Below, in pieces: positions 1 to 9,675 of a stretch of 52,713 nt of DNA. Position 1 is the stretch's first letter. Each line of letters opens with the position of its first letter. The DNA comes from Gemmatimonadaceae bacterium (GTDB taxonomy: Bacteria; Gemmatimonadota; Gemmatimonadetes; Gemmatimonadales; Gemmatimonadaceae): NCBI GenBank assembly GCA_013361335.1, contig JABFYH010000090.1, forward strand, positions 1 to 52,713, in the 5' to 3' direction. Under the pieces are notes generated by a model. It made no database searches. It was not told the DNA's origin and saw only the letters and a list, made by a program, of their open reading frames with translations. The position numbers were made by a program, and so were the translations under genes.

Positions 1-1950
<1,950 letters not shown>

Positions 1951-2095
1951 CCCATTGGAGTACCACCGCAAAGTACACATCGTCTCGCATCACACCGGCG
2001 CACCGCGCCGACCGTGAGCCAGACCCCACGAACCACCATCCTCTGCCCTCACTCTTCGCTTTCGTCGGGCCGTCTCCACGGACCGACTGCACTTC

Positions 2096-2211
2096 GCTGG
2101 CGACTAGAGCGTAGGGGCCACACCCGTTCCCATCCCGAACACGGTCGTTAAGCCCTACAGCGCCGATGGTACTCCGTCCGAGAGGACGCGGGAGAGTAGG
2201 CCGTCGCCGGC
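2096..2211 (+). rRNA. rrf: 5S ribosomal RNA
   Basis: The conserved core acacccgttcccatcccgaa (2121-2140), followed by the cgccgatggta block near 2161 and gagagtagg near 2192, is diagnostic. The closing helix pairs ctggcgac at 2097-2104 with gtcgccgg at 2203-2210, which sets the ends to within a few bases. It follows 23S in the usual 16S-23S-5S order and is followed at once by a terminator. Confidence 0.95.
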
Positions 2212-2220
2212 ACCCCTGAG

Positions 2221-2260
2221 AAACAGCCCTGTTGGCATCGCCAACAGGGCTGTTTCGTTT
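2221..2260 (+). terminator. Intrinsic terminator of the rRNA operon
   Basis: A perfect 16-bp stem (2221-2236 with 2240-2255), three-base loop, then cgttt. It lies 10 nt after 5S. Confidence 0.93.
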
Positions 2261-2345
2261 ACCGTGACCCGTGAACGGGGAACCGTTACTGCGTCGAGAG
2301 GCGTAAAGGCAAACCGGGCTACGTCCAGTGTGCGCCTGCGGTCAT

Positions 2346-2399
2346 GGTTCACGGTTCACGGTTCACCGTCCACGGATCACGGTTCAGCGTTCACGGTTC
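2346..2399. repeat. SGTTCAC heptanucleotide array (locus 1, partly degenerate)
   Basis: Seven 7-nt units in phase plus a five-base partial unit: GGTTCAC three times, CGTCCAC, GGATCAC, GGTTCAG, CGTTCAC, then GGTTC. The array sits between the rRNA terminator and the HD-GYP gene. A looser inverse-orientation trace (ccgtgacccgtgaac) lies about 70 nt upstream near 2262. The same heptamer recurs at 21590-21612, 21751-21778 and 41404-41444. It is too short and spacer-free to be a CRISPR, and its function is unknown to me. Confidence 0.85.
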
Positions 2400-2417
2400 T
2401 TGCGCTCCCCGAGATCG

Positions 2418-3248
2418 ATGCCCCTCACCCCACGCTCCATCCCCGCCGTCGCCGCCGCTGCCACCGCCGGCGCCCTCCTCGTCCGCCACGAGCTCAAGGC
2501 ACGCCAGGCCGCCGAACGCATCGCCGCCGCCTCCCTCGAGTCGCTCCTCAAGGCCATCGACGCCAACGACCCCGACACCGGCGCCCACGTCCGCCGCGTC
2601 GCCGCCTACGCCCTCGTCCTCGCCGACGCCGCCGCCCTCGCCGACCACCAGAAACGCACCGTCGAGCGCGTCGCCCTCTTCCACGACATCGGCAAGATCC
2701 ACGAAGCGCTGTTCGACATCATCCACGACGCCCGCGCACTCACCCCCGCCGAACGGCGAGCGATCGCCACCCACCCGCAGCGCGGCGCCGAAGTGCTCGC
2801 CCCACTCACCGGCTTCTATCCCGACCTCCCGGAAGGCGTGCTCTCGCACCACGAGCGATGGGACGGCACCGGCTACCCACGCCAGCTCAAGGGCGCACGC
2901 ATCCCCCTCGCCGCGCGCGTCGTCTCCATTGCCGACACCTTCGACGCCATCACCCACAGCCGCCGCTATCGCGACGGCCGATCGGCCACCGTCGCCGCCG
3001 ACATGATCCTCGAGGGGCGCGGCACGCAGTTCGACCCCGACCTCGTCGACCTGTTCGTCTTTCCCCCGGTGTTCGCGCGCGTGCTCGCGACGTCGCGCGA
3101 GGTCTCCCACTGGCGCGAGCCCATCCACACGCGCCGCACCGGTCACGACGAGGAGCAGGTCCCCGACATCACCTTCCGGTGGCGTCCAGAGCGGACCGCA
3201 GCGCACGGGCGGCCTGCATCGGATCGGCCGCGCCGAACAGCGCGCTGA
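2418..3248 (+). CDS. HD-GYP domain protein, probable cyclic-di-GMP phosphodiesterase
   Basis: A 276-residue protein. After a short hydrophobic N-terminal stretch (residues 8-22, possibly one membrane anchor or a poor signal) comes a compact HD-GYP domain from about residue 40 to 225. The metal-binding HD is in FHDIGK (residues 88-93) and the signature is HHERWDGTGYP (144-154). Both hallmarks of active HD-GYP enzymes, which hydrolyse cyclic di-GMP, are present. There is no sensor domain beyond the N-terminus. I chose the ATG at 2418 because an upstream in-frame start would have to translate the heptanucleotide array. No clear Shine-Dalgarno is seen. Its last 80 nt overlap the oppositely oriented thiE, so the arginine-rich tail (about residues 250-276) is antisense to the ThiE C-terminus. 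Confidence 0.88.
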   Translation: MPLTPRSIPAVAAAATAGALLVRHELKARQAAERIAAASLESLLKAIDANDPDTGAHVRRVAAYALVLADAAALADHQKRTVERVALFHDIGKIHEALFDIIHDARALTPAERRAIATHPQRGAEVLAPLTGFYPDLPEGVLSHHERWDGTGYPRQLKGARIPLAARVVSIADTFDAITHSRRYRDGRSATVAADMILEGRGTQFDPDLVDLFVFPPVFARVLATSREVSHWREPIHTRRTGHDEEQVPDITFRWRPERTAAHGRPASDRPRRTAR

Positions 3249-3804
3249 TCACGGCCACCCCGGCCGCGCCCGCCGCCATCGCCGCGCCCGCCGTGTGCGG
3301 CGCGATCCCGCCGATCGCGACCGCCGGAACCCCGCACTGCTGCGCCAGCACCTGGAATCCCTCGACCCCGATCGCCCCACTTCCGGCACTGGCACCGCCG
3401 GCGACGAACACCGGCCCGATCCCGGCGTAGTCCGCGCCCGACACGCGCACGAGATCGTCATCGGCGCCGACCGACACGCCGATGATGAACCCATCCGGCA
3501 CCACGCGCCGCAGCGCGGCCGGGAGAATCCCGTCGCTTCCGACGTGCACGCCGTCCGCCCCCGTCGCGAGCGCCACGTCCGCCCGATCGACGACGAGCAG
3601 CGGCACGCCCGATACCGCGTCGCGCAGAGCCCGCGCCGCCTCCGCGAGCACCCGCGGCGACTCGTCCGGCAGACGGAGCTGCACCATCGTCGCGCCGCCA
3701 CGCACCGCCGCCGCCGCGCGGCCGGCCAGACCGTCGATCCCATCGCGCAGGGAATCGGTGATGGCCACGAGGCGCAGAACGTCGGCGTCGAGCACGGCCG
3801 CCAC
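3169..3804 (-). CDS. thiE: Thiamine-phosphate synthase
   Basis: Joins the hydroxymethylpyrimidine-diphosphate and thiazole-phosphate moieties to make thiamine phosphate. About 211 residues, the normal length for the family, as a single TIM barrel. Recognisable motifs in order are VQLR, GVHVGSDGILP, IIGVSVGADD, DYAGIGPVF and the phosphate-binding AIGGI. The Lys that usually follows QLR-E is not evident (QLRLPD), a small deviation. The start is uncertain: I use GTG at 3804, 2 nt after the mltG stop, with another GTG three codons later. No Shine-Dalgarno is visible, so translational coupling to mltG is likely. No TPP riboswitch or other thi gene is nearby. The 3' end overlaps the convergent HD-GYP gene by 80 nt. 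Confidence 0.9.
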   Translation of the reverse strand: MAAVLDADVLRLVAITDSLRDGIDGLAGRAAAAVRGGATMVQLRLPDESPRVLAEAARALRDAVSGVPLLVVDRADVALATGADGVHVGSDGILPAALRRVVPDGFIIGVSVGADDDLVRVSGADYAGIGPVFVAGGASAGSGAIGVEGFQVLAQQCGVPAVAIGGIAPHTAGAAMAAGAAGVAVISALFGAADPMQAARALRSALDATGR

Positions 3805-3806
3805 CG

Positions 3807-5030
3807 TTACGAGGAGGCGCGCTTCCGGCGCGTGGGAATCCTGCCGCTCGTCTTCTTCTTCGCTGGCGTCGCCGACTTCGTCGTCGCCACGGCGACCTTC
3901 GTCGGCCTGGTCGTCACCGGCGCAGCCGCCACTGCCGCCGGCAGCACCGTCGCCGGCACCATGGTGTGCATCGTGTCCCGACGCGCCGCCGCCAACGAGT
4001 CCCACTCGTGCCGCGCGCCTTTCACGGCGACACTGTGCTCGGCGAAGCTCGTCGTGAACTCGTGGTGCCCGTCGGGATACGCCACGAAGAACTTGTACGG
4101 CACGTTGGCGGGATAGAGCGCGGCGACGATCGCCGGCTTGCCCGGCGACGCGATCGGCCCCGGCGGCAGCCCGGCGTAGCGGTAGGTGTTGTACGGCGAA
4201 TCCACCTCGAGGTGCTTGTACAACACCCGCGACACGTGCTGCCCCAACGCGTACTGCACCGTGGGATCGGCCTGGAGCCGCATCCCGGTCTTGAGCCGAT
4301 TGAGATACACCGCGGCGATCACCGGCCGCTCCTCGGGACGACGCGCCTCCTTCTCGACGATCGCCGCGAGCGCCATCACGTCGTTCCGGCTCATCGCCTG
4401 CTTCTGCAGCTGCTGATCCCACTCCGGCTGCCACACCTTCTGGAAGCGCGCGACCATCACGCGCACCGCCTGACGCGGCGTCGTGCCCTCCGGGAAGATG
4501 TAGGTGTCGGGGAACAGATACCCTTCGAGCGTCGGCGTGGGCACGTCGAGCGCATGCAGCAGCGCCGTGTCGCGCACCGCGGCCTCCACCGAGTCCGCCG
4601 GCGCGCCGAGCACGCGCGCCAGCTGCGGCACGATCTGGCTCAGCGACCAGCCCTCGGGCACCGTGATCGCGCGCACGAGCCCCTTTCCTCCACGCAGATC
4701 CGCCAGCACGTCGCCCCACGACACGCCGCGCTTGAACACGTAGGTCCCGGCGCGGATCGAGCGGTCGCGATCGGTCAGCGAGCCGTACACCCGGAAGAGC
4801 GTCGCATTCTGCACCACGCCCGCCTTCGCCAGCGACTCCGCCGCCACCCGCAGCGAAGCGCCCTGCGGGATCACCACACGCGCCTCGCCCGAGCCGCTGC
4901 CGTGACACCCGGCAAGGGTCAGCGCGCCCAGGAGGACGATCCCGACACGCGCCGCGCGCGCGCGGGATGACGGCACGCGCGAACCGCGCGTGCATGACAC
5001 CAACCGTCTAGCTCGGGTGCGCAGAGTCAT
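3807..5030 (-). CDS. mltG: Endolytic murein transglycosylase MltG (YceG family)
   Basis: MltG cleaves nascent peptidoglycan strands in the periplasm and sets glycan length. The LysM-like subdomain is followed by the YceG catalytic core. The region around the catalytic glutamate reads ALAAIVEKEARRPEERPVI, and the conserved LQADPTVQYALG and PYNTYRYAGLPPGPI follow. The N-terminus is unusual: instead of a plain transmembrane anchor there is a lipoprotein-like signal ending LTLAGC (Cys42 from the start chosen). The ATG at 5030 overlaps ruvX by 23 nt; a GTG at 4976 would give a tidier 24-residue lipoprotein signal and may be the real start. The C-terminus is an Ala/Thr/Lys-rich low-complexity tail. 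The gene lies between ruvX and thiE in one leftward operon, matching the frequent ruvX-mltG adjacency. Confidence 0.93.
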   Translation of the reverse strand: MTLRTRARRLVSCTRGSRVPSSRARAARVGIVLLGALTLAGCHGSGSGEARVVIPQGASLRVAAESLAKAGVVQNATLFRVYGSLTDRDRSIRAGTYVFKRGVSWGDVLADLRGGKGLVRAITVPEGWSLSQIVPQLARVLGAPADSVEAAVRDTALLHALDVPTPTLEGYLFPDTYIFPEGTTPRQAVRVMVARFQKVWQPEWDQQLQKQAMSRNDVMALAAIVEKEARRPEERPVIAAVYLNRLKTGMRLQADPTVQYALGQHVSRVLYKHLEVDSPYNTYRYAGLPPGPIASPGKPAIVAALYPANVPYKFFVAYPDGHHEFTTSFAEHSVAVKGARHEWDSLAAARRDTMHTMVPATVLPAAVAAAPVTTRPTKVAVATTKSATPAKKKTSGRIPTRRKRASS

Positions 5031-5493
5031 CGGTCGAGAGAGGTGCATCGGGATCCACGGTGGGCAGCGCGTGCATGCGCAGCGCCTGCTGCAGGAGCAC
5101 CGTGGCGGCGAGGGCGTCGACGTCGCCCTTTCGCCCCCGCGTGCTCCCACCCATGTCGCGCACGGCGCGCAGCGCGGCCGCCGTCGTGAACCGCTCGTCC
5201 AGCAGCGCCACGGGAAGCGACGTGCGCCGCGCGAGCTCCGCCGCCACCCGGCGGCACTCGGCGGATCGCGCCGTCTCCTCCCCCTCGCCGTCGAGGGGCA
5301 ATCCCATGACGATCCCGCGCGCTTCCAGTGACACCGTGCGCCGGACCAGCTCCGCCACGGGGGGCCGCTTGCCCGCCCGCCGCTCGATCACCCCCGCCGG
5401 GCTGGCGATCGTCCCCGTCGGGTCGCTGAGCGCGAGCCCGATGCGCCGCTCCCCCCAGTCGATCGCCAACCATCGCCCGCGGTCGGCCGGCAT
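5008..5493 (-). CDS. ruvX: Putative pre-16S rRNA nuclease / Holliday-junction-resolvase-like RuvX (YqgF)
   Basis: A 161-residue RNase H-fold protein of normal family length. It carries the N-terminal acidic strand AIDWGERRIGLALSDP, the central MGLPLDG motif, LLDERFTT and a C-terminal KGDVDALAA that brings the last catalytic Asp. The family is known for processing the 5' end of 16S rRNA and has been described as a Holliday-junction resolvase. The ATG at 5493 lies 14 nt after the rho stop, and the 3' end overlaps mltG, so it is an internal gene of the rho-ruvX-mltG-thiE unit. Confidence 0.93.
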   Translation of the reverse strand: MPADRGRWLAIDWGERRIGLALSDPTGTIASPAGVIERRAGKRPPVAELVRRTVSLEARGIVMGLPLDGEGEETARSAECRRVAAELARRTSLPVALLDERFTTAAALRAVRDMGGSTRGRKGDVDALAATVLLQQALRMHALPTVDPDAPLSTDDSAHPS

Positions 5494-5507
5494 GCTGGTG
5501 ACGCGCG

Positions 5508-6758
5508 TCACCCCTCGCGCATCTGCACGAAGAACTCCCGGTTGTTCTTCGACCGCGACATCTGCTTGAGCAGGAACTCGATCGCCTCCGCCTCCGGCAT
5601 GTCGGCGAGGAAGGTGCGCAGGAGCGTGACGCGATTGAGCTCCTCGCCGCTGAACAGGAGCTCCTCTTTCCGCGTTCCGGAGCGGTTGATGTCGATCGCC
5701 GGATAGATGCGCCGCTCGGCGATCTCCCGCGCGAGCACCAGCTCCATGTTGCCCGTCCCCTTGAACTCCTCGAAGATCATCTCGTCGGCGCGCGAGCCCG
5801 TCTCGACGAGCGCCGTCGCGATGATCGTCAGCGAGCCGCCGTCGGCGACGTTGCGCGCCGCGCCGAAGAACTTCTTCGGCTTCTCCATCGCCTTCGCGTC
5901 GAGCCCCCCCGACATGATCTTCCCGCCGCTCGGGATGACCGTGTTGTGCGCGCGCGCGAGGCGGGTGATGGAGTCGAGCAGGATCACGACGTCCCGCCCC
6001 GACTCGACGAGCCGCTTCGCCTTCTCGATCACCATGTCGGCGACCTGCACGTGGCGCGTCGCGTCCTCGTCGAAGGTGGAGCTGATGACCTCGCCCTTCA
6101 CCTCGCGCTGCATGTCCGTCACCTCCTCGGGGCGCTCGTCGATCAGCAGCACGATGAGGGTGACCTCGGGGTGATTCTCGGCGATCGCGTTGGCGATCTT
6201 CTGGAGCAGGATCGTCTTGCCGGCGCGCGGCGGGGCGACGATGAGCCCGCGCTGCCCCTTGCCGATCGGCGCGATGAGATCCATCACGCGCATGCTCAGA
6301 TCGCCGTCGCTCGTCTCCAGGCGCAGCCGGCCGTCGGGATACCGCGGGCGCAGGTTGTCGAAGGCGATGCGCGCCTTCGCCGCCTCCGGCTCGTCGCCGT
6401 TCACGCGCTCCACCTTCAGCAGCGCGAGATAGCGCTCCCACTCCTTCGGTGGGCGGACCTGGCCGGCCACGGTGTCGCCGGTCCGCAGGTCGAACCGCTT
6501 GATCTGCGAGGGCGACACGTAGATGTCGTCCGGACTGTAGAGATAGTTCCAGTCCTGGCTGCGCAGGAAGCCGTAGCCCTCGGGCAGCACCTCGAGCACC
6601 CCTTCGCCCACCAGCGTCTCCGCCTGGTCCAGCAGCCGCTGCTCGATCTTGAAGATCAGGTCCTGTCGTCCAAGCGCGTCGTGGGGAATGACGGCGAGCG
6701 TATCGGCCATGTCGTGCAGCTCGGGCATCGACTTCCGCTTGAGCTCAGCGATGTTCAC
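5508..6758 (-). CDS. rho: Transcription termination factor Rho
   Basis: Hexameric RNA helicase that ends transcription. About 416 residues, matching the standard short Rho without a large insertion. It has the N-terminal helical domain (begins [19 protein letters not shown]), the cold-shock-like primary RNA-binding domain (EGYGFLRS ... [12 protein letters not shown]), the P-loop [29 protein letters not shown] and the Q/R-loop region [13 protein letters not shown]. The start chosen is GTG at 6758 because it aligns with the usual Rho N-terminus; an upstream in-frame ATG at 6836 would add 26 Pro/Ala-rich residues. No Shine-Dalgarno is seen. The 165-nt leader upstream contains a direct repeat of gcgatcggcgg near 6787 and 6810, but I see no defined attenuator. 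Confidence 0.96.
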   Translation of the reverse strand: MNIAELKRKSMPELHDMADTLAVIPHDALGRQDLIFKIEQRLLDQAETLVGEGVLEVLPEGYGFLRSQDWNYLYSPDDIYVSPSQIKRFDLRTGDTVAGQVRPPKEWERYLALLKVERVNGDEPEAAKARIAFDNLRPRYPDGRLRLETSDGDLSMRVMDLIAPIGKGQRGLIVAPPRAGKTILLQKIANAIAENHPEVTLIVLLIDERPEEVTDMQREVKGEVISSTFDEDATRHVQVADMVIEKAKRLVESGRDVVILLDSITRLARAHNTVIPSGGKIMSGGLDAKAMEKPKKFFGAARNVADGGSLTIIATALVETGSRADEMIFEEFKGTGNMELVLAREIAERRIYPAIDINRSGTRKEELLFSGEELNRVTLLRTFLADMPEAEAIEFLLKQMSRSKNNREFFVQMREG

Positions 6759-6923
6759 GGAGGAGCGTGCGCGAAGGGAGGGCACGGCGATCGGCGGACA
6801 CGCAGCGATCGGCGGCGGGCACGGGAGGGCCGGCATGATGGGCGGGGCGCCCGCGGAGGGAGGTCCTGTGCGGCATGAGAAGCTTAGGAGCGACCCGGAA
6901 CAGGGTCAAGAGCGGCGGCGCGA

Positions 6924-7886
6924 TCAGAAGGAGATGGAGAGATAGCGGCGCGGGTGCTTCTTGATGTCGGCGAACAGGAGCGTCATCTCCCGCTCTGCCT
7001 GACCGAGCGCGTCGGTGAGCGCGCTGTCGTGGAGCACGCGCCCGGCGGTGCCGCGCGACTCGTCCAGCGCGGCGCGCACGACGGTGAGCTCGTCGCGGAT
7101 GTCGCCGACCTCGTGCAGCAACGTGCTGTCGCGGCGGAAACGACCGATCGACGCATTGGGCGACGCCAGCAGCGCACGGACCGAATCGACTCGCGCCAAC
7201 GTCCGGCCGGCACGAGCCGTCAGCCCGCCGCGCATGATCGGGCCGATGGAGCCGCCCCGTCCGGCGAGCCGTCCCATCACGAGCGACGTCTGGGTGCGCG
7301 CCCGCCGCAGCTCCCCCAGGCCGGCGCCGTTCATGAATGCGCCCGCAGTGCCGTCGGAGGTCTGGAGCTCAGCCCGCAGCGCGCGCACGTTCGCCATGAT
7401 GGCGGGAAACTCACGCGCCGCACCCGCGAACTGCGCGGTCGCACCCTCGACGTCGGCCTGCCGGAGCGTGTGCACGGTGTCGCCCGGCTGGAGTGGCGCC
7501 GCGCGCGGCGTGCCGGGTGACATATAGACCACCGCCGGCCCGATGATGCTCCCCCCCGAGCGAATCTGCGCGACCGCGTCGCGATGGATCGCGTGCCGAT
7601 GCTCCTCCAGCACCGCCATCGAGATCAGGATGCGACTGCTGGTATCGGTGCTGCCCGGTGCGCGGAACTTGATATCGGTGATCTTCCCGATCTTCTGGCC
7701 GCTCAGCCACACCTCGGATCCCTTCGTGACGCCGCGCGCCTCCCCGACGATCGCATAGAGCGGGAAGGTGTCGCCGTGCAGCGCGCCGACCCGCATGAAG
7801 GTCAGGATCGCGACCGCCGTCACGACGATGACCAGGCAGGCGAGCAGACCACCGCGAACGTCAGACCAGGAGAGCCGACGCGCCAT
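6924..7886 (-). CDS. MlaD/MCE-family membrane-anchored lipid-binding protein
   Basis: A 320-residue protein with one N-terminal transmembrane helix (about residues 13-32, rich in Leu/Val/Ala) followed by an MCE domain at about 37-120. MCE markers are VGEARGVTKGSEVWLSGQKI and the IIGPAVVYMSPG stretch. The rest is a long helical, partly repetitive region ending HPRRYLSISF, a terminus like that of many MCE proteins. The family moves phospholipids between membranes with an MlaE permease and an MlaF ATPase. Here the probable MlaF lies about 14 kb away (21785-22558) and no permease is in the window. The ATG at 7886 begins MARRLSWSDV; no clear Shine-Dalgarno is seen. Confidence 0.88.
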   Translation of the reverse strand: MARRLSWSDVRGGLLACLVIVVTAVAILTFMRVGALHGDTFPLYAIVGEARGVTKGSEVWLSGQKIGKITDIKFRAPGSTDTSSRILISMAVLEEHRHAIHRDAVAQIRSGGSIIGPAVVYMSPGTPRAAPLQPGDTVHTLRQADVEGATAQFAGAAREFPAIMANVRALRAELQTSDGTAGAFMNGAGLGELRRARTQTSLVMGRLAGRGGSIGPIMRGGLTARAGRTLARVDSVRALLASPNASIGRFRRDSTLLHEVGDIRDELTVVRAALDESRGTAGRVLHDSALTDALGQAEREMTLLFADIKKHPRRYLSISF

Positions 7887-7998
7887 GGGGCGAGTGAGGG
7901 GCGGAAAGGGCGGGTGGGGAGGACCAAGCTGCAGGCGAAACGCGAGCTCAGGAGAGAGCAATCCGCGGACCACGCCAGCCCCGCACCCGGAACGAGAG

Positions 7999-8027
7999 TG
8001 CGCCTCGGTCCGGTGGACCGAGGCGCA
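7999..8027 (-). terminator. Hairpin after tRNA-Arg(CCG)
   Basis: A perfect 13-bp GC-rich stem with a 3-base loop (7999-8011 with 8015-8027). On the leftward strand it is 40 nt downstream of the tRNA and is followed by ctctcgttcc, so only a weak U-tract. It could end the tRNA transcript or simply insulate it from the MCE gene. Confidence 0.6.
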
Positions 8028-8066
8028 CCTGGCACCATGAGCTCGACGCCCGGGAGGAGTCTCGAG

Positions 8067-8140
8067 TGCGCGCGGCGGGATTCGAACCCACGACCTCTTG
8101 CTCCGGAGGCAAGCGCTCTATCCAGCTGAGCTACGCACGC
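8067..8140 (-). tRNA. tRNA-Arg (anticodon CCG)
   Basis: A full cloverleaf on the leftward strand. The acceptor stem is GCGTGCG/CGCGCGC with one G-U pair, the anticodon stem-loop CTTGC-CTCCGGA-GCAAG, and the T arm contains GGTTCGAATCC. The anticodon CCG reads CGG. The 3' CCA is not encoded. Confidence 0.96.
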
Positions 8141-8196
8141 AGACTTGCTGGGACCGCGGCGGCGCAACCGTCGCATGAACACCACAAGAACCATAT

Positions 8197-8225
8197 AGTT
8201 TAACCCGCCTGCTCGTCACTCACAA
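8197..8225 (-). promoter_or_regulatory. Probable sigma-70-type promoter of tRNA-Arg(CCG)
   Basis: On the leftward strand TTGTGA (8220-8225), a 17-nt spacer and TAAACT (8197-8202) precede the tRNA by about 57 nt. Four or more of six bases match at each box. It lies in the 122-nt gap shared with the divergent metallo-beta-lactamase/rhodanese gene. Confidence 0.6.
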
Positions 8226-8262
8226 GCAAGCCGCCCGCTCACCGCGAGCCTCAGCGCACTGC

Positions 8263-9675
8263 ATGCTCCTCCGCCGACTCTATCACGATCGCCTCGCCCA
8301 GGCGGCCTACCTCGTGGCCTGCCAGGAAACCAGAGAGGCCATCGTCGTCGATCCGCTCCGGGATCCGACGCCCTACCTCGAGGCCGCACGGCAGGACGGC
8401 GTCACCATCACCATGGTGACCGAGACGCACATCCACGCCGACTTCCTCTCCGGCGCCGCCGCGCTCGCCGACGTCGCGGGCGCCACGCTGCTTCTTTCCG
8501 GTGAGGGCGCCGGCCCGGCCGGCTACCAGCACGCCGCCTTCCCCCGCGCCCGCTGGCTCCGCAATGGTGAACGACTGCAGCTCGGCAAGGTGCGGCTCGA
8601 CGTAGTGCACGTGCCCGGACACACGCCGGAGCATCTCGCCTTCCTCGTCACCGACACGGCGGTCGACGCCGGCCCGATGGGATTTCTCTCCGGCGACTTC
8701 CTCTTCGTCGGCGACGTCGGACGCCCCGATCTCCTCGAGCGCGCCGCCGGGATGCAGGGCACCATGGCGCAGTCGGCACGCCAGCTTCACGCCTCCCTTC
8801 GCGGGCTCGCGCCACTCCCCGACCACCTCCAGATCTGGCCAGGCCATGGCGCCGGATCGGCCTGCGGCAAATCGCTCGGCGCCGTCCCGCAGACTACCCT
8901 CGGCTACGAGCGCCGGACCAACTGGGCGCTTCGCGCGACGAGCGAGGAGGCGTTCGTCGACGAGGTGCTCGCTGGGCAACCCGAGCCGCCCGCCTACTTC
9001 GCGCGGATGAAGCGGCAGAACGCCGCCGGCTCTCACCCGCTTCCGCCTCCGTCTCCTCACCCGTCCGACCACTCGCTGCGCAGCGCAGTCGAGCGTGGAA
9101 CACTGGTCGTGGACACGCGCCCCGCCCCCCACTTCGCCGCCCGACATCGGCCAGGCTCGCTGAACGTGCCCCTCGGTGGCTCCTTCCTCGGCCTGGCGGG
9201 CTCGGTCCTTCCGTCGGACCGCGATATCGTGCTCGTGACGTCGACCGACCAGCACGCTGCGGCCGAGCAGATGGTTCGGGACCTTCGCCTCATCGGCATC
9301 GATCGCGTGTGCGGCGTGCTCGCGTTCGACCAGCTCATGCCGGCCGATGCACGCGCCGCGACCCTCCGATCCATTCCGGCGACGGAGCTCGCACGGGCGT
9401 CCAGCAACGGCACGACCGTGGTCGACGTCCGCAACCGGAGCGAGTGGGCGCACGGCCACGTGCCCGGCGCGCGACTCGTCCCCCTTCCCGAGCTCGCGGC
9501 GCGCATCGACGAGCTGCGTGGGCTCGGCCCCATCGCCGTCCACTGCCAGGGCGGCTCGCGCAGCGCCGTCGCCGCGAGTATGCTCCTCGCCGCCGGCATC
9601 TCCGACGTGACCAACGTCGACGGCGGCTACGGGGCGTGGGTGAACGCCGGCAACGTGCCGGCAACCGATGACTGA
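8263..9675 (+). CDS. Metallo-beta-lactamase fold protein with two rhodanese domains, probable persulfide dioxygenase/sulfurtransferase
   Basis: A 470-residue protein. The MBL domain (about 1-245) has ETHIHADFLSG, VPGHTPEHL, LSGDFLFVGDVGRPDLL and IWPGHGAGSACG, the pattern of ETHE1/CstB-type persulfide dioxygenases, which keep a two-His-one-Asp iron site. Two rhodanese domains follow (about 270-355 and 370-465). The first lacks the active-site Cys (LVTSTDQ where the loop should be); the second has it in HCQGGSRSA. The layout resembles CstB, which oxidises persulfides and transfers sulfane sulfur; I infer that activity. The ATG at 8263 has no obvious Shine-Dalgarno. The stop overlaps the next gene by 8 nt, so the two are co-translated. 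Confidence 0.88.
   Translation: MLLRRLYHDRLAQAAYLVACQETREAIVVDPLRDPTPYLEAARQDGVTITMVTETHIHADFLSGAAALADVAGATLLLSGEGAGPAGYQHAAFPRARWLRNGERLQLGKVRLDVVHVPGHTPEHLAFLVTDTAVDAGPMGFLSGDFLFVGDVGRPDLLERAAGMQGTMAQSARQLHASLRGLAPLPDHLQIWPGHGAGSACGKSLGAVPQTTLGYERRTNWALRATSEEAFVDEVLAGQPEPPAYFARMKRQNAAGSHPLPPPSPHPSDHSLRSAVERGTLVVDTRPAPHFAARHRPGSLNVPLGGSFLGLAGSVLPSDRDIVLVTSTDQHAAAEQMVRDLRLIGIDRVCGVLAFDQLMPADARAATLRSIPATELARASSNGTTVVDVRNRSEWAHGHVPGARLVPLPELAARIDELRGLGPIAVHCQGGSRSAVAASMLLAAGISDVTNVDGGYGAWVNAGNVPATDD

Noticed and set aside
2346-2399. CRISPR array
   Set aside because: Units are 7 nt with no spacers and no cas genes are present.
3805-5030. TPP riboswitch for thiE
   Set aside because: thiE follows mltG by 2 nt and no thi-box core (such as CUGAGA) is present upstream.
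6787-6820. Direct repeat gcgatcggcgg upstream of rho as a regulatory element
   Set aside because: Only two copies of a short GC-rich string; too little to distinguish from chance.
8263-9000. Antibiotic-type metallo-beta-lactamase
   Set aside because: The HxHxDF motif and fused rhodaneses point to the persulfide-dioxygenase/glyoxalase branch, and no drug-resistance context is seen.
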